From NCBI GenBank assembly GCA_046331705.1, contig JAXLQJ010000015.1, forward strand, positions 1-64,000: 64,000 nucleotides of DNA. The letters run 5' to 3'. The DNA is from JADJOY01 sp046331705 [NCBI: bacterium]. GTDB lineage: Bacteria > JADJOY01. The notes beneath the pieces are model-generated. The model worked only from the letters and a program-made list of their open reading frames with translations. It was not told the DNA's origin and did no database searches. Each line of letters starts with the position of its first letter. Within the stretch, counting starts at the first letter, position 1. A program made the position numbers and the translations under genes. Of this stretch, positions 1 to 7,361 are shown one piece after another.

Positions 1-1885
1 CCTCGAACGGGAAGGCCGCCGCGAACTCGTGGAACGCGGCGTCCGGCGCGGTGAAGGCGTGCCCCTGGACGAGCTTGCGCGCGGCGTAGAGGTTCGCGAG
101 CTCGCCGGCCATTTCGAGGACCTGCCGGTGGACGCGCTCCTTGGCGCGCGCCCACCCGGCTCCGCCGAGCTTCGAGAGCGCGGGGCCCGAGCCGTCCTCG
201 CTGCCACCGACGTAGCGCTCGACCCGCTCGATGCGGTCGACCGGCAGGTAGAGCCGATCGCCGCCGGCGTATTCGAGCTGCAGGAAATCGCCGCGGACGC
301 CCCCCGGCGCCATGGTCTTGAGCCCGCGGTAGATGCCGATGCCGAAGTCGCGATGGACGACGTGGTCGTTCTCGGAAAGCTCGCCCAGATCGAGCGAGGG
401 GCCTTCGCGCCGCCGTCGACGTGCAGCGCCGTGGCGCTTGCGGCCGAAGATCTCCTCGTCGACCACCACCACGATGCCGAGCTCGGGCCAGCGCCAGCCT
501 GCCGAGAGCGAGCCGACCGCGATGCGGATCGTGCCGCCGGCCGGCACGCGGCTCGGCGAGAGCGAGGGAAGATCCTCGATGCCGACGCGCGTCACCGCCA
601 GCGAGCGACCGGCGAAGAGCTGTTCGAGCCTGGCCGCCTGACCCTCGCTCGACGCCAGCACCAGCGGGCTCAGGTCGCGCTCGAGCCATTCGGCGAAGCG
701 CGCCGCCACCGGATCGAAGCTCTCGGCGCCCGGCACGTCCTTGGGCACCGGCGGCTCGCCGCGGCCCCATTCCACCTGGATCGTCGTGAGGCTGGGCTTG
801 TCGATGGGGTCGAGCTCGATGGCCGGAGGCGCTGCGGCCAGCCTCTCGACGCTGCCCTCGAGGTCCCAGAAGGCGTCGGCGGGGAAGTAGAGGCGTCCGG
901 ACTCGGCGATGCCTTCTTCCCAGCGGCGCAGCGCCTCGCGCGCTTCACCCCAGGTACGCGCGATCTCGAGCGCCCGATCCACGATCAACGGATCGCCGGG
1001 CTCGCGGTAGGCCGCCACCGGGACGCGCTCGTCCTCGAAGGCCGGCCAGTAGGCCTCGATGCCCGGCGCTCGGAGCTCGGCGCGGATGGTGTCGATGAGC
1101 GCGTCGCGTACCAGCTTCGCGACGCCCAGCCGGTCGGCGCGCTCCTTGATGCGGATCGCGGCGCGCTCGATCGACTCGGGTGTGAAGAGCACCTCGCGGC
1201 AGGGGCCGATCCGCGCGGCGGAGATCGACTCGAGCGAGCGCTGGGTGTCGGGGTCGAAGGTGCGCAGGGATTCGATCGCGTCGCCTTCGAGCTCGATGCG
1301 AAGCGGCAGCTCGTGATCGGGCGGGAACACGTCGACCACGCCGCCGCGGACCGCCAGCTCGCCCACCGACTCGACCCGCTCCAGACGGGCATAGCCTCCC
1401 CGCGTCAGGGCTCGGATCAGCTCCTCCCACACCAGGGACCCGCCAGGGCGCAGCTCGAGACTCGAGGCTTCGAGGTGGCTGCGCGGTAGCACGCGTTGAT
1501 GGAGGGCCTGGATGGGCACCACCACCACGCTGTGCTCGCGGGCCACCAGCGCCGTCAGCGCGCCGAGGCGCTCGAACGTGCCCGCGGCGTCGGGAGAGAG
1601 GCGTCCATCCGGCGGGTCCGGCCAGCCGGGGAGCACGCGCACCGGGAGATCGAGCGAACGCGCCGCGAGAAAGGTGGCGATGTCGTCGCGCAGCGCCCGC
1701 GCGTTGGCGAGCGTCGCGGTGACGACCCAGACCGGGCGGGTCGTGTGCTCCACGGCGGCGGCCACCAGCGCCGCGCGCGCCGGGGTCGGCAGCCCGCCGA
1801 GGCGCAGCGCCGCGCGCTCGCCGGCGAGGTGGGCGCGGACGCGCGCCTCGAGATCGTGCGCCGAGGCGGACGCGCCACCACTCAT
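1..1885 (-). CDS. mfd: Transcription-repair coupling factor Mfd, N-terminal part (cut by window edge)
   Basis: Mfd displaces RNA polymerase stalled at DNA lesions and recruits UvrA. The gene starts at the ATG at 1885 and runs off the window start, leaving about 628 residues of a protein that is usually about 1,150. Residues about 163-186 carry the UvrB-like pattern GGYARLERV followed by GELAVRGGVVDVFPP. Residues about 495-560 match the RNA-polymerase-interacting (CarD-like) domain, with HVVHRDFGIGIYRGL, LEYAGGDRLYLPVDR and the following KLGGAGWARAKERV. The UvrA-binding surface lies in the visible part; the translocase motor would lie beyond position 1. It diverges from the SPFH pair, with about 200 bp between. 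Long readings on the opposite strand here are GC-driven shadows. Confidence 0.93.
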   Translation of the reverse strand, partial: MSGGASASAHDLEARVRAHLAGERAALRLGGLPTPARAALVAAAVEHTTRPVWVVTATLANARALRDDIATFLAARSLDLPVRVLPGWPDPPDGRLSPDAAGTFERLGALTALVAREHSVVVVPIQALHQRVLPRSHLEASSLELRPGGSLVWEELIRALTRGGYARLERVESVGELAVRGGVVDVFPPDHELPLRIELEGDAIESLRTFDPDTQRSLESISAARIGPCREVLFTPESIERAAIRIKERADRLGVAKLVRDALIDTIRAELRAPGIEAYWPAFEDERVPVAAYREPGDPLIVDRALEIARTWGEAREALRRWEEGIAESGRLYFPADAFWDLEGSVERLAAAPPAIELDPIDKPSLTTIQVEWGRGEPPVPKDVPGAESFDPVAARFAEWLERDLSPLVLASSEGQAARLEQLFAGRSLAVTRVGIEDLPSLSPSRVPAGGTIRIAVGSLSAGWRWPELGIVVVVDEEIFGRKRHGAARRRRREGPSLDLGELSENDHVVHRDFGIGIYRGLKTMAPGGVRGDFLQLEYAGGDRLYLPVDRIERVERYVGGSEDGSGPALSKLGGAGWARAKERVHRQVLEMAGELANLYAARKLVQGHAFTAPDAAFHEFAAAFPFE

Positions 1886-2087
1886 GACGAGATGTCGAGA
1901 TGCAATCCGGCGGACGAATCGTCGACGCGAGCGCGAACGGCGCCCGCGCGAGCCAGGCCACCGAAGCTAATGGCCGCCCCAGGGCGAATCAACCGGCTTC
2001 CGGCGCTTCTTGACCCCCATGAGCCTCGCGCCGATGATGCGCGCGCCGGAAGCGACGGCGCGCGATCGAGGCGAGGGGAGAGGCACG

Positions 2088-3161
2088 ATGGGAGCAAACG
2101 GTTCGAGCCGCGGCGCGGCGGATTGGGTGCGCGGTCTGGTCTCGCGAGCGATGCTCGTGGCGGGCCTGATCGTGGGGCTCGGGGTGCTCTTCTCCTGGGT
2201 CACCACGTACATCGCGCCCAACGAGGTCGGGATTCTCGAGAGCCGCCTGGTACCGCCACGCGGCATTCGTCCCGAGCTGTTGCCCGGCGGTCGGCTCCAT
2301 TTCCTCTTGCCGGGACAGACCATCCATCGCTTCCCGACGGACGTGCAGCTGCTCGAGCTCAACAGCGGCAGTGAGGGTGGCAACGGCCGTCGCAGCCAGC
2401 GGGTGCGCATCGAGCCCTCCGTGGAGGTGAACACGTCGGACGGCTCGCGGGTGGCCGTGGACGTGACCGTGCTGTTTCGAATCGAGAACGCGTTCACGAT
2501 CATGCAGCAGGCGGGGCCGGGCCGCCTCTACGAGAACAACACGCTCATCCCCAAGGTGATCTCGGCGCTCAAGAAGAACCTCGGCGAGATGGTCGCCGAG
2601 GACTTCTACGACGTGCACAAGCGCGCCGCGCGCCAGGCCGCGGCGCAAGAGCAGATCGCCCGCGAGCTGGTCGGGAAGGGGTTGGTGGTCGAGCACGTGC
2701 TGGTGCGCCAGTACTACTACAACCCCGAGTACCAGCAGCAGATCGAGGAGAAGAAGATCCAGGACCAGCTCAAGTTCACGCGCCAATCGGAGGGCGAGGC
2801 CGCCAAGGAGCTGGCGAAGAAGCAGGAGATCGAGGCGCGCGGCAAGGCGAACGTGGCGATCGAGACCGAGCGCGGCGGCGCCGAGGTCACCAAGATTCAG
2901 GCCGAGGCGGACGCGTACCGTCGCAAGCGGCAAGCCGAGGCGGACCTGGTGGTGAAGCTCGCGACGGCGCAGGGCACCGAGCTCGAGAACGCCGCGTACC
3001 AGGGCGGCGGCTCGGAAAACATGGTGGGCCTCGAGATGGCGCAGGTGCTCAAGGGCCTCGACGCGGTGGTGGTTCCGTCGGGCGGGAAGAGCGGCTTCAA
3101 CCCGCTCGATCTGGAGCAGGCGCTCGATCTCTTCGACGTGCAGGAGGCACCGAAGCCATGA
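2088..3161 (+). CDS. SPFH/band-7 membrane protein (HflK/prohibitin-like)
   Basis: This is a 357-residue membrane protein of the SPFH (stomatin/prohibitin/flotillin/HflK) superfamily. One N-terminal transmembrane segment (about residues 19-41) is followed by an SPFH domain beginning APNEVGILESRLVPPRG. A long charged, Ala/Glu/Lys-rich helix, probably coiled coil, spans about 225-300. Family members oligomerise into membrane cages that organise proteases or membrane domains. The ATG at 2088 was chosen because GGGGAG lies 7-12 bases before it; an in-frame TTG at 2010 has no such site. Its stop overlaps the next start by ATGA, so the two SPFH proteins are probably made together and assemble together, like HflK and HflC. 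The specific client is unknown. Confidence 0.85.
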   Translation: MGANGSSRGAADWVRGLVSRAMLVAGLIVGLGVLFSWVTTYIAPNEVGILESRLVPPRGIRPELLPGGRLHFLLPGQTIHRFPTDVQLLELNSGSEGGNGRRSQRVRIEPSVEVNTSDGSRVAVDVTVLFRIENAFTIMQQAGPGRLYENNTLIPKVISALKKNLGEMVAEDFYDVHKRAARQAAAQEQIARELVGKGLVVEHVLVRQYYYNPEYQQQIEEKKIQDQLKFTRQSEGEAAKELAKKQEIEARGKANVAIETERGGAEVTKIQAEADAYRRKRQAEADLVVKLATAQGTELENAAYQGGGSENMVGLEMAQVLKGLDAVVVPSGGKSGFNPLDLEQALDLFDVQEAPKP

Positions 3162-4180
3162 AGACGCTCATTCGCTGCGCACGCCGTGCGCTGCTCGTCA
3201 CGCTACCGCTCGTCGCCGCCGGCTGCATGCGCTCGACCGGCGCGACCGAGGTGGGCATCCGCATCGGCAAGCTCTTCGGCGCCGATCAGGTCGTGAGCCC
3301 GGGCAAGACCGTGATCGTGGTCCCGTTGCTCCACGATTGGTACCTCTACGACACGCGCACCCAGAACCTCGAGATGAAGATGTCGGATGGTGTGAACGAC
3401 GAGCTCGAGTTCAAGACGAAGGACGGCAACGACATCGGCGTGGACGTGACGGTCCTCTACCACATCGATCCCCAGCACGCCCCGCGGGTGCTGCGCCAGG
3501 TGGCGAGCAGCACGGACGAGCTCGAGCTCTCGGTGGTGCGGCCGCTCAGCCGCTCGATCCCGCGCGATTCGCTCAACGAGCTCTCGTCGGAGGAGTTCTA
3601 CGACTCCGACCTTCGCACCGCGAAGGAGGCCCAGGCCCTCGATCACCTGGCGGCGGCGCTCGCGCCCTACGGCGTCGTGTGCGAGCGCGTGGTGCTCGGG
3701 AACTACCGCTTCCACGACAAGTATCAGGAGGCGATCGATGCCAAGAAGGTCGCGGACCAAGCGGTGAACAAGAATCACTCGGCGGCCGAGGCCGCGGTGA
3801 AGGAATGGGAGCGCGAGCTCGAGACCACCAAGGGGCAAGTGGGACAGGTGATCGCCACCGAGCGCGGCAAGGCGCAGCAGGCGCACATGCAGGCCGACGC
3901 CTACTACGAAGCGAAGAAGCTCGAAGCCGATGCCATCCTCGCCGAGAAGAGCGCGAGCGCGCAGGGCATCCGCAAGATGCGCGAGGCCATCGCCGGTGGC
4001 GGCGGCCGCACCATGGTGAAGCTCAAGATCGCCGAGGCGCTCAAGGGCAAGCGCATCGTGCTCTTCCCGACCTCCGACTCGGCGCTGGGAGTCCAGAGCA
4101 CCAATGTGAATCAGTTCCTGGACACGATGGGACTCAAGGCCGTCGCCGAGAGGTCCACCGCCGCGCCGGCGCGGCCGTAG
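3158..4180 (+). CDS. SPFH/band-7 domain lipoprotein (HflC-like partner)
   Basis: This 340-residue second SPFH protein has a lipoprotein signal instead of a plain membrane anchor: a basic start, a short hydrophobic stretch, then LVAAGC with the lipid-accepting Cys at 23. The SPFH domain follows (GATEVGIRIGKLFGADQVVSPG; DVTVLYHIDP). A helical Glu/Ala/Lys-rich part (about 195-275) resembles the stalk of HflC and prohibitins. The ATGA overlap with the preceding SPFH gene implies coupled translation and probably a hetero-oligomer. If the lipobox is used, the protein sits on the outer face of the inner membrane or on the outer membrane, which is unusual for HflC-type proteins. The hairpin-repeat cluster begins directly after its stop. 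Confidence 0.82.
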   Translation: MKTLIRCARRALLVTLPLVAAGCMRSTGATEVGIRIGKLFGADQVVSPGKTVIVVPLLHDWYLYDTRTQNLEMKMSDGVNDELEFKTKDGNDIGVDVTVLYHIDPQHAPRVLRQVASSTDELELSVVRPLSRSIPRDSLNELSSEEFYDSDLRTAKEAQALDHLAAALAPYGVVCERVVLGNYRFHDKYQEAIDAKKVADQAVNKNHSAAEAAVKEWERELETTKGQVGQVIATERGKAQQAHMQADAYYEAKKLEADAILAEKSASAQGIRKMREAIAGGGGRTMVKLKIAEALKGKRIVLFPTSDSALGVQSTNVNQFLDTMGLKAVAERSTAAPARP

Positions 4181-4183
4181 GCC

Positions 4184-4865
4184 CGCTCGTCGTCCATCGC
4201 TCCGCGAGCCAGCGGCGAGCCGACGAGCGCAGCGCGGCGCCTTGGGGGTGGGCCCCATCGCGGCTTTGCCGCGCTGGGCGGGGTGCTGGAACAGCCCCCA
4301 AACGACCACCCCGTCGAACACTCGGCGATCGGTCTCCCCGCTCGTCGTCCATCTCGCGAGCCGCGGCGGCCGACGCGCAGCGGGCGCCTGTGGGCCCCAT
4401 CGCGGCTGCCGCGCTGGGCGGGTGGAACAGCCCAAACGACACCCCGTCGAACAGGCGATCGGTCCGCCGTCGTCCATCCTCAGCGCGAGCCGGCAGCGGC
4501 GAGCCGACGAGCGCAGCGAGGCGCCTTGGGGTGGGCCCCATCGCGGCTTTGCCGCGCTGGGCGGGTGCTGGAACAGCCCCCAACGACCACCCGTCGAACA
4601 CTGGCGATCGGTCTCCCGCCGTCGTCATCTCCGCGAGCCGGCAGGCGAGCCGACGCAGCGGCGCTGGGTGGGCCACGATCGCGGCTTTGCCGCGGCGGGG
4701 GCTGGCACCCGACGACCCCGTCGAACACTTGGCGATCGGTCTCCACGCCCGTCGTCCATCTCTCCGCGAGCCGGCAGGCGAGCCGACGAGCGCAGCGCGG
4801 CGCCTCGGGGGTGGGCCCCATCGCGGCTTTGCCGCGCTGGGCGGGGGGCTGGAACAGCCCCCCGT
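4184..4865. repeat. Five degenerate tandem hairpin-rich repeat units (REP-like element cluster)
   Basis: This gene-free stretch of 691 bp (4181-4871) holds five tandem copies starting near 4184, 4339, 4466, 4618 and 4747, each about 119-155 bp. A complete unit reads CGTCGTCCATC, then a GCGAGCCGGC-type stretch, GGGGGTGGGCCCCA, a hairpin CGCGGC-TTT-GCCGCG, and a hairpin GGGGGCTG-GAA-CAGCCCC. It ends with a spacer containing CGTCGAACACTTGGCGATCGGTC. The last unit has perfect hairpins at 4822-4836 and 4843-4863 (9-bp stem) and ends 7 bp from the metallophosphoesterase stop. Units differ mainly by small deletions. The cluster separates convergent genes, so it may also terminate transcription from both sides. 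No convincing protein reading frame is present. Confidence 0.9.
4843..4863. terminator. Perfect hairpin of the last repeat unit, between convergent genes
   Basis: GGGGGGCTG and CAGCCCCCC form a perfect 9-bp stem around a GAA loop, 8 bp past the stop of the minus-strand metallophosphoesterase gene. No T-run follows, so calling it a terminator is inference from position and strength. Confidence 0.45.
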
Positions 4866-4871
4866 AGAAAC

Positions 4872-5618
4872 TCAGATCCCCAGCAGCAGACGTTGCCCGA
4901 GCTGGGGCGGGAGGCCGGCGTTCACCACCTTACGGCTCGACTTGGGAACGTCGTAGTCGACGCGGTGGTAGCTCACGACCTTCTTGGCGTCGTCGTAGGT
5001 CACGAAGGAAGCGCGCGGATCGCCGTCGCGGGGCTGCCCGACGCTGCCCGGGTTCACGAGCCAGAGCGACGCGTTGTCGAGCTGGACGTCGACTTCCTCG
5101 GACTCCTCGTAGGCCTCGATCCGGCCGTCGATGAGACGATAGAGGATGCCGCGGTGCGTGTGCCCGAAGAAGCACACGTTCACGCCCGGGTGCTTCTCCT
5201 GCATCAGCTCGAAGCTCTCGCGGGCGTCGAACTCGTTGAAAATGTAATTGTCTCGGTGTGTCACCGCGCCGTGGACCATGAGGTATCGGTCCTGGACGCG
5301 TCGGGCATCTGGCAGCACCGTCAGGAAGTGGTTGTTCTCGGCGGTGAGAACACGACGAGTCCAGAGGATGGCGTCGCGTGCGATGGGGTTGAAGTCGATG
5401 GGCTCACGGAGCCCAGCGGCGCACACGTCGTGGTTGCCCATGATGGACAGGACGTTGCGGTCGCGGATGATGTCGAGGCACTCGTTGGGGTTCGCGTTGT
5501 ATCCGACGATGTCCCCGAGGCTCACGATCTCGTCGACGCCCACCTCATCGACGCGTTTCAGGCATTCCTGGAACGCCTCGATGTTCGAGTGGATGTCAGA
5601 GACGATGGCTGTCTTCAC
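4872..5618 (-). CDS. Calcineurin-like metallophosphoesterase (YfcE/ApaH-like)
   Basis: This is a 248-residue cytoplasmic metal-dependent phosphoesterase with a complete metal centre. Motifs are SDIHSN (Asp8, His10), SLGDIVGY (Asp36), GNHD (Asn62, His63, Asp64), VHG (His116) and FFGHTHRG (His153, His155). The C-terminal NPGSVGQPRDGDPRAS motif is typical of small YfcE-like phosphodiesterases that fold around a di-metal site. The substrate cannot be read from the sequence; a phosphodiester or nucleotide is likely. A sigma-54-like promoter lies about 120 bp upstream, between this gene and the preceding small membrane-protein gene on the same strand. Confidence 0.88.
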   Translation of the reverse strand: MKTAIVSDIHSNIEAFQECLKRVDEVGVDEIVSLGDIVGYNANPNECLDIIRDRNVLSIMGNHDVCAAGLREPIDFNPIARDAILWTRRVLTAENNHFLTVLPDARRVQDRYLMVHGAVTHRDNYIFNEFDARESFELMQEKHPGVNVCFFGHTHRGILYRLIDGRIEAYEESEEVDVQLDNASLWLVNPGSVGQPRDGDPRASFVTYDDAKKVVSYHRVDYDVPKSSRKVVNAGLPPQLGQRLLLGI

Positions 5619-5737
5619 GAATCACGTCCTCGCGGCGCCCGTGCACGCGGCGCGGAGCATCCTGCGCTCGGCTGCGTTTGCGTGAGCGTGGTCACTCTAC
5701 CAGAGGGGATTTTTGGCTGCCAACGCTGCGTCTGGCT

Positions 5738-5753
5738 TGCCAGCGCCGTGCCA
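5738..5753 (-). promoter_or_regulatory. Sigma-54 (RpoN) -24/-12 promoter-like site upstream of the metallophosphoesterase gene
   Basis: On the minus strand the sequence is TGGCACGGCGCTGGCA. It matches the sigma-54 consensus TGGCACG-N4-TTGCA with one mismatch in the -12 element and the correct GG-to-GC spacing. Transcription would start near 5727 and reach the metallophosphoesterase start at 5618. The window also encodes a sigma-54 activator (49084-50469), but no link between the two is shown. Confidence 0.45.
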
Positions 5754-5764
5754 ACGATCGTTTG

Positions 5765-6076
5765 TCACCGTTGCCGTGCTCTTTGTCGACGTTTGGCGAT
5801 TTCCAGCTCTTCGGGCTTGACCATTCGCACCGCCATCGACTTGCACTGCATGCACACCTTCGTGAACTTGCTCACCTGGCCCAGCCAGCCGCAGTCGTTG
5901 CACATGACGTCGATCATGTAGTCCTTCTTCTTGCCCTTGGGCAGCAGGCCCTTGATCACCGAGCCGCCCACGATCAGCCCCAAGAGCGCCATGACCAGGT
6001 GGAACGCCGTCAGGCCGCCGCCGATCGACGTCGCCTGCAGCCAGTCGATCAGGTCGTACACCGGTTGGAAGTTCAT
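5765..6076 (-). CDS. Small membrane protein with C-terminal zinc-ribbon-like motif
   Basis: This 103-residue protein has no family I recognise. Residues about 19-45 form one hydrophobic segment, followed by a Lys-rich turn (KGLLPKGKKKDY). A four-cysteine knuckle pair follows, C59-x2-C62 and C75-x2-C78, which would bind zinc. The basic tail is RRQRARQR. The positive-inside rule suggests that the zinc-ribbon faces the cytoplasm. It lies downstream of gpsA on the same strand with a gap of about 170 bp. It is called real because the cysteine pattern, the membrane segment and the codon pattern are coherent and nothing better overlaps it. Confidence 0.65.
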   Translation of the reverse strand: MNFQPVYDLIDWLQATSIGGGLTAFHLVMALLGLIVGGSVIKGLLPKGKKKDYMIDVMCNDCGWLGQVSKFTKVCMQCKSMAVRMVKPEELEIAKRRQRARQR

Positions 6077-6248
6077 GAGGTCTCCTCGACGTCTTCGGGA
6101 AGACGGCGCGCCCGGGCTGCAGCGCGGGGCAGCATCCTAGGGGAGAGCCGGCGGCCTCGCAACTCGGAACCTGCGCGTCGCGTGCGCTCCCGAAGGAGGG
6201 CTCGCGGCGGCGTCGCCGCCGGCCGGGAGCCGGGAAAGGCCCCCGTGG

Positions 6249-7274
6249 TCACCACGCGATCCCTGCGAGCTCGGGCTTCAGATCGCGGCTCATGAGCGCC
6301 GCGACCGCCTTGGCCGGCGATTGGTCCTTGTAGAGCATCGCGTAGATCTGCGCGGTGATCGGCATGTCGACGTAGAGCCTGAGCGCCAGCTCGTGGGCCG
6401 AGCGCGTGGTGCGCACCCCTTCGGCGACCATGCGCATCGAGCCCAGGATGTCCGCGAGCTTCTCGCCCTTGCCGAGGCGCATGCCGACGGTCCGGTTCCG
6501 CGACAGATCGCCGGTACACGTGAGCACCAGGTCGCCCATGCCCGCGAGCCCCGCGAACGTGAGCGCCTTGGCGCCGAGCTTGAGGCCGAGCCGGGTGATC
6601 TCCGCGAGTCCGCGCGTGATGATCGCCGCGCGCGTGTTGTAGCCGAGGCCGAGCCCGTCGCTCACGCCACACGCGATCGCGACCACGTTCTTGAGCGCGC
6701 CCCCCACCTCGACGCCCATCACGTCGTCGTTCGTGTAAGCGCGGAAATAAGGCGTGGCGAACGCTTCCTGCACCGCGCGCGCGATGGCGTCGTGGGCGGA
6801 CGCGACGGCGACCGCCGTGGGCATGTGCTGCGCGACCTCGCGGGCGAAGCTGGGGCCGGACAGAAACGCCAGCCGCGCGCGGTTGGGTGGCGGCACGATC
6901 TGCTCGAGGAGCTGCGACATCACCAGCCCGGTCTCGACCTCGATCCCCTTCGATGCGCTCACCACGATCGTCTCGGGGCCGAGGTGCCGTCCCACGCGAC
7001 CCCACACCTCGCGCACGACGTGCGACGGCGGCACCGACACGACCATGTCCTTCTCGCCCGTCGCCGCGGCGAGATCGGTCGTCACCTCGAGGGAGTCCGG
7101 GAGGCGGATGCCGGGGAGGTAGACCTTGTTCTCGCGCTCCTCGCGGATCGCTCGCGCCGAGTCCTCGCCGTGGCTCCACAGCGTGACCGCGAGCCCCTTC
7201 TCGGCGAGCAGCGCCGCCAGCGCGGTCCCGAAGCTGCCAGCACCGATCACACCAACGCGTCGCACGGGGTTCAT
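6249..7274 (-). CDS. gpsA: Glycerol-3-phosphate dehydrogenase [NAD(P)+]
   Basis: This 341-residue enzyme reduces dihydroxyacetone phosphate to sn-glycerol 3-phosphate, the backbone for phospholipid synthesis. The N-terminal Rossmann motif is VIGAGSFGTALA (residues 9-20). It is followed by SVPPSHVVREV and SASKGIE, then LSGPSFAREV. The catalytic-lysine region GGALKNVVAIACG and the family signature GLAGMGDLVLTCTGDLSRNR are intact. The length is normal. The gene lies downstream of the GspE-type ATPase gene with 87 bp and a hairpin between them, so it probably has its own transcript. Confidence 0.96.
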   Translation of the reverse strand: MNPVRRVGVIGAGSFGTALAALLAEKGLAVTLWSHGEDSARAIREERENKVYLPGIRLPDSLEVTTDLAAATGEKDMVVSVPPSHVVREVWGRVGRHLGPETIVVSASKGIEVETGLVMSQLLEQIVPPPNRARLAFLSGPSFAREVAQHMPTAVAVASAHDAIARAVQEAFATPYFRAYTNDDVMGVEVGGALKNVVAIACGVSDGLGLGYNTRAAIITRGLAEITRLGLKLGAKALTFAGLAGMGDLVLTCTGDLSRNRTVGMRLGKGEKLADILGSMRMVAEGVRTTRSAHELALRLYVDMPITAQIYAMLYKDQSPAKAVAALMSRDLKPELAGIAW

Positions 7275-7295
7275 GGGATCTCCGGACAGGGATCG

Positions 7296-7316
7296 TGCGC
7301 ACCTCCGTGGTGCGCA
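7296..7316. terminator. Hairpin between the GspE-type ATPase gene and gpsA
   Basis: TGCGCACC and GGTGCGCA form an 8-bp stem around a 5-nt loop, in the 87-bp gap between two minus-strand genes. There is no T-run. It could terminate transcription of the upstream gene or attenuate entry into gpsA. Confidence 0.35.
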
Positions 7317-7361
7317 TCGGTCGGCGTGCGCTGGCGAATGATCGCGCGGCTCGGCCCGCGC

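Noticed and set aside
29-1489. Long plus-strand open frame opposite mfd
   Set aside because: The minus strand encodes clear Mfd domains. The plus frame is Arg/Ala/Glu-rich without family features, as expected from GC-rich antisense sequence.
4184-4865. CRISPR array
   Set aside because: Units are long (119-155 bp), degenerate, with internal hairpins and no unique spacers of constant length. No cas genes are present.
4242-5921. A 559-codon plus-strand frame across the repeats and the metallophosphoesterase gene
   Set aside because: Its first part translates the repeat units and its second is antisense to a gene with an intact metal centre. No coherent fold is seen.
6205-6225. Terminator at GGCGGCGTCGCCGCC downstream of gpsA
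   Set aside because: Only a 5-bp stem with a realistic loop; not stronger than background for this base composition.
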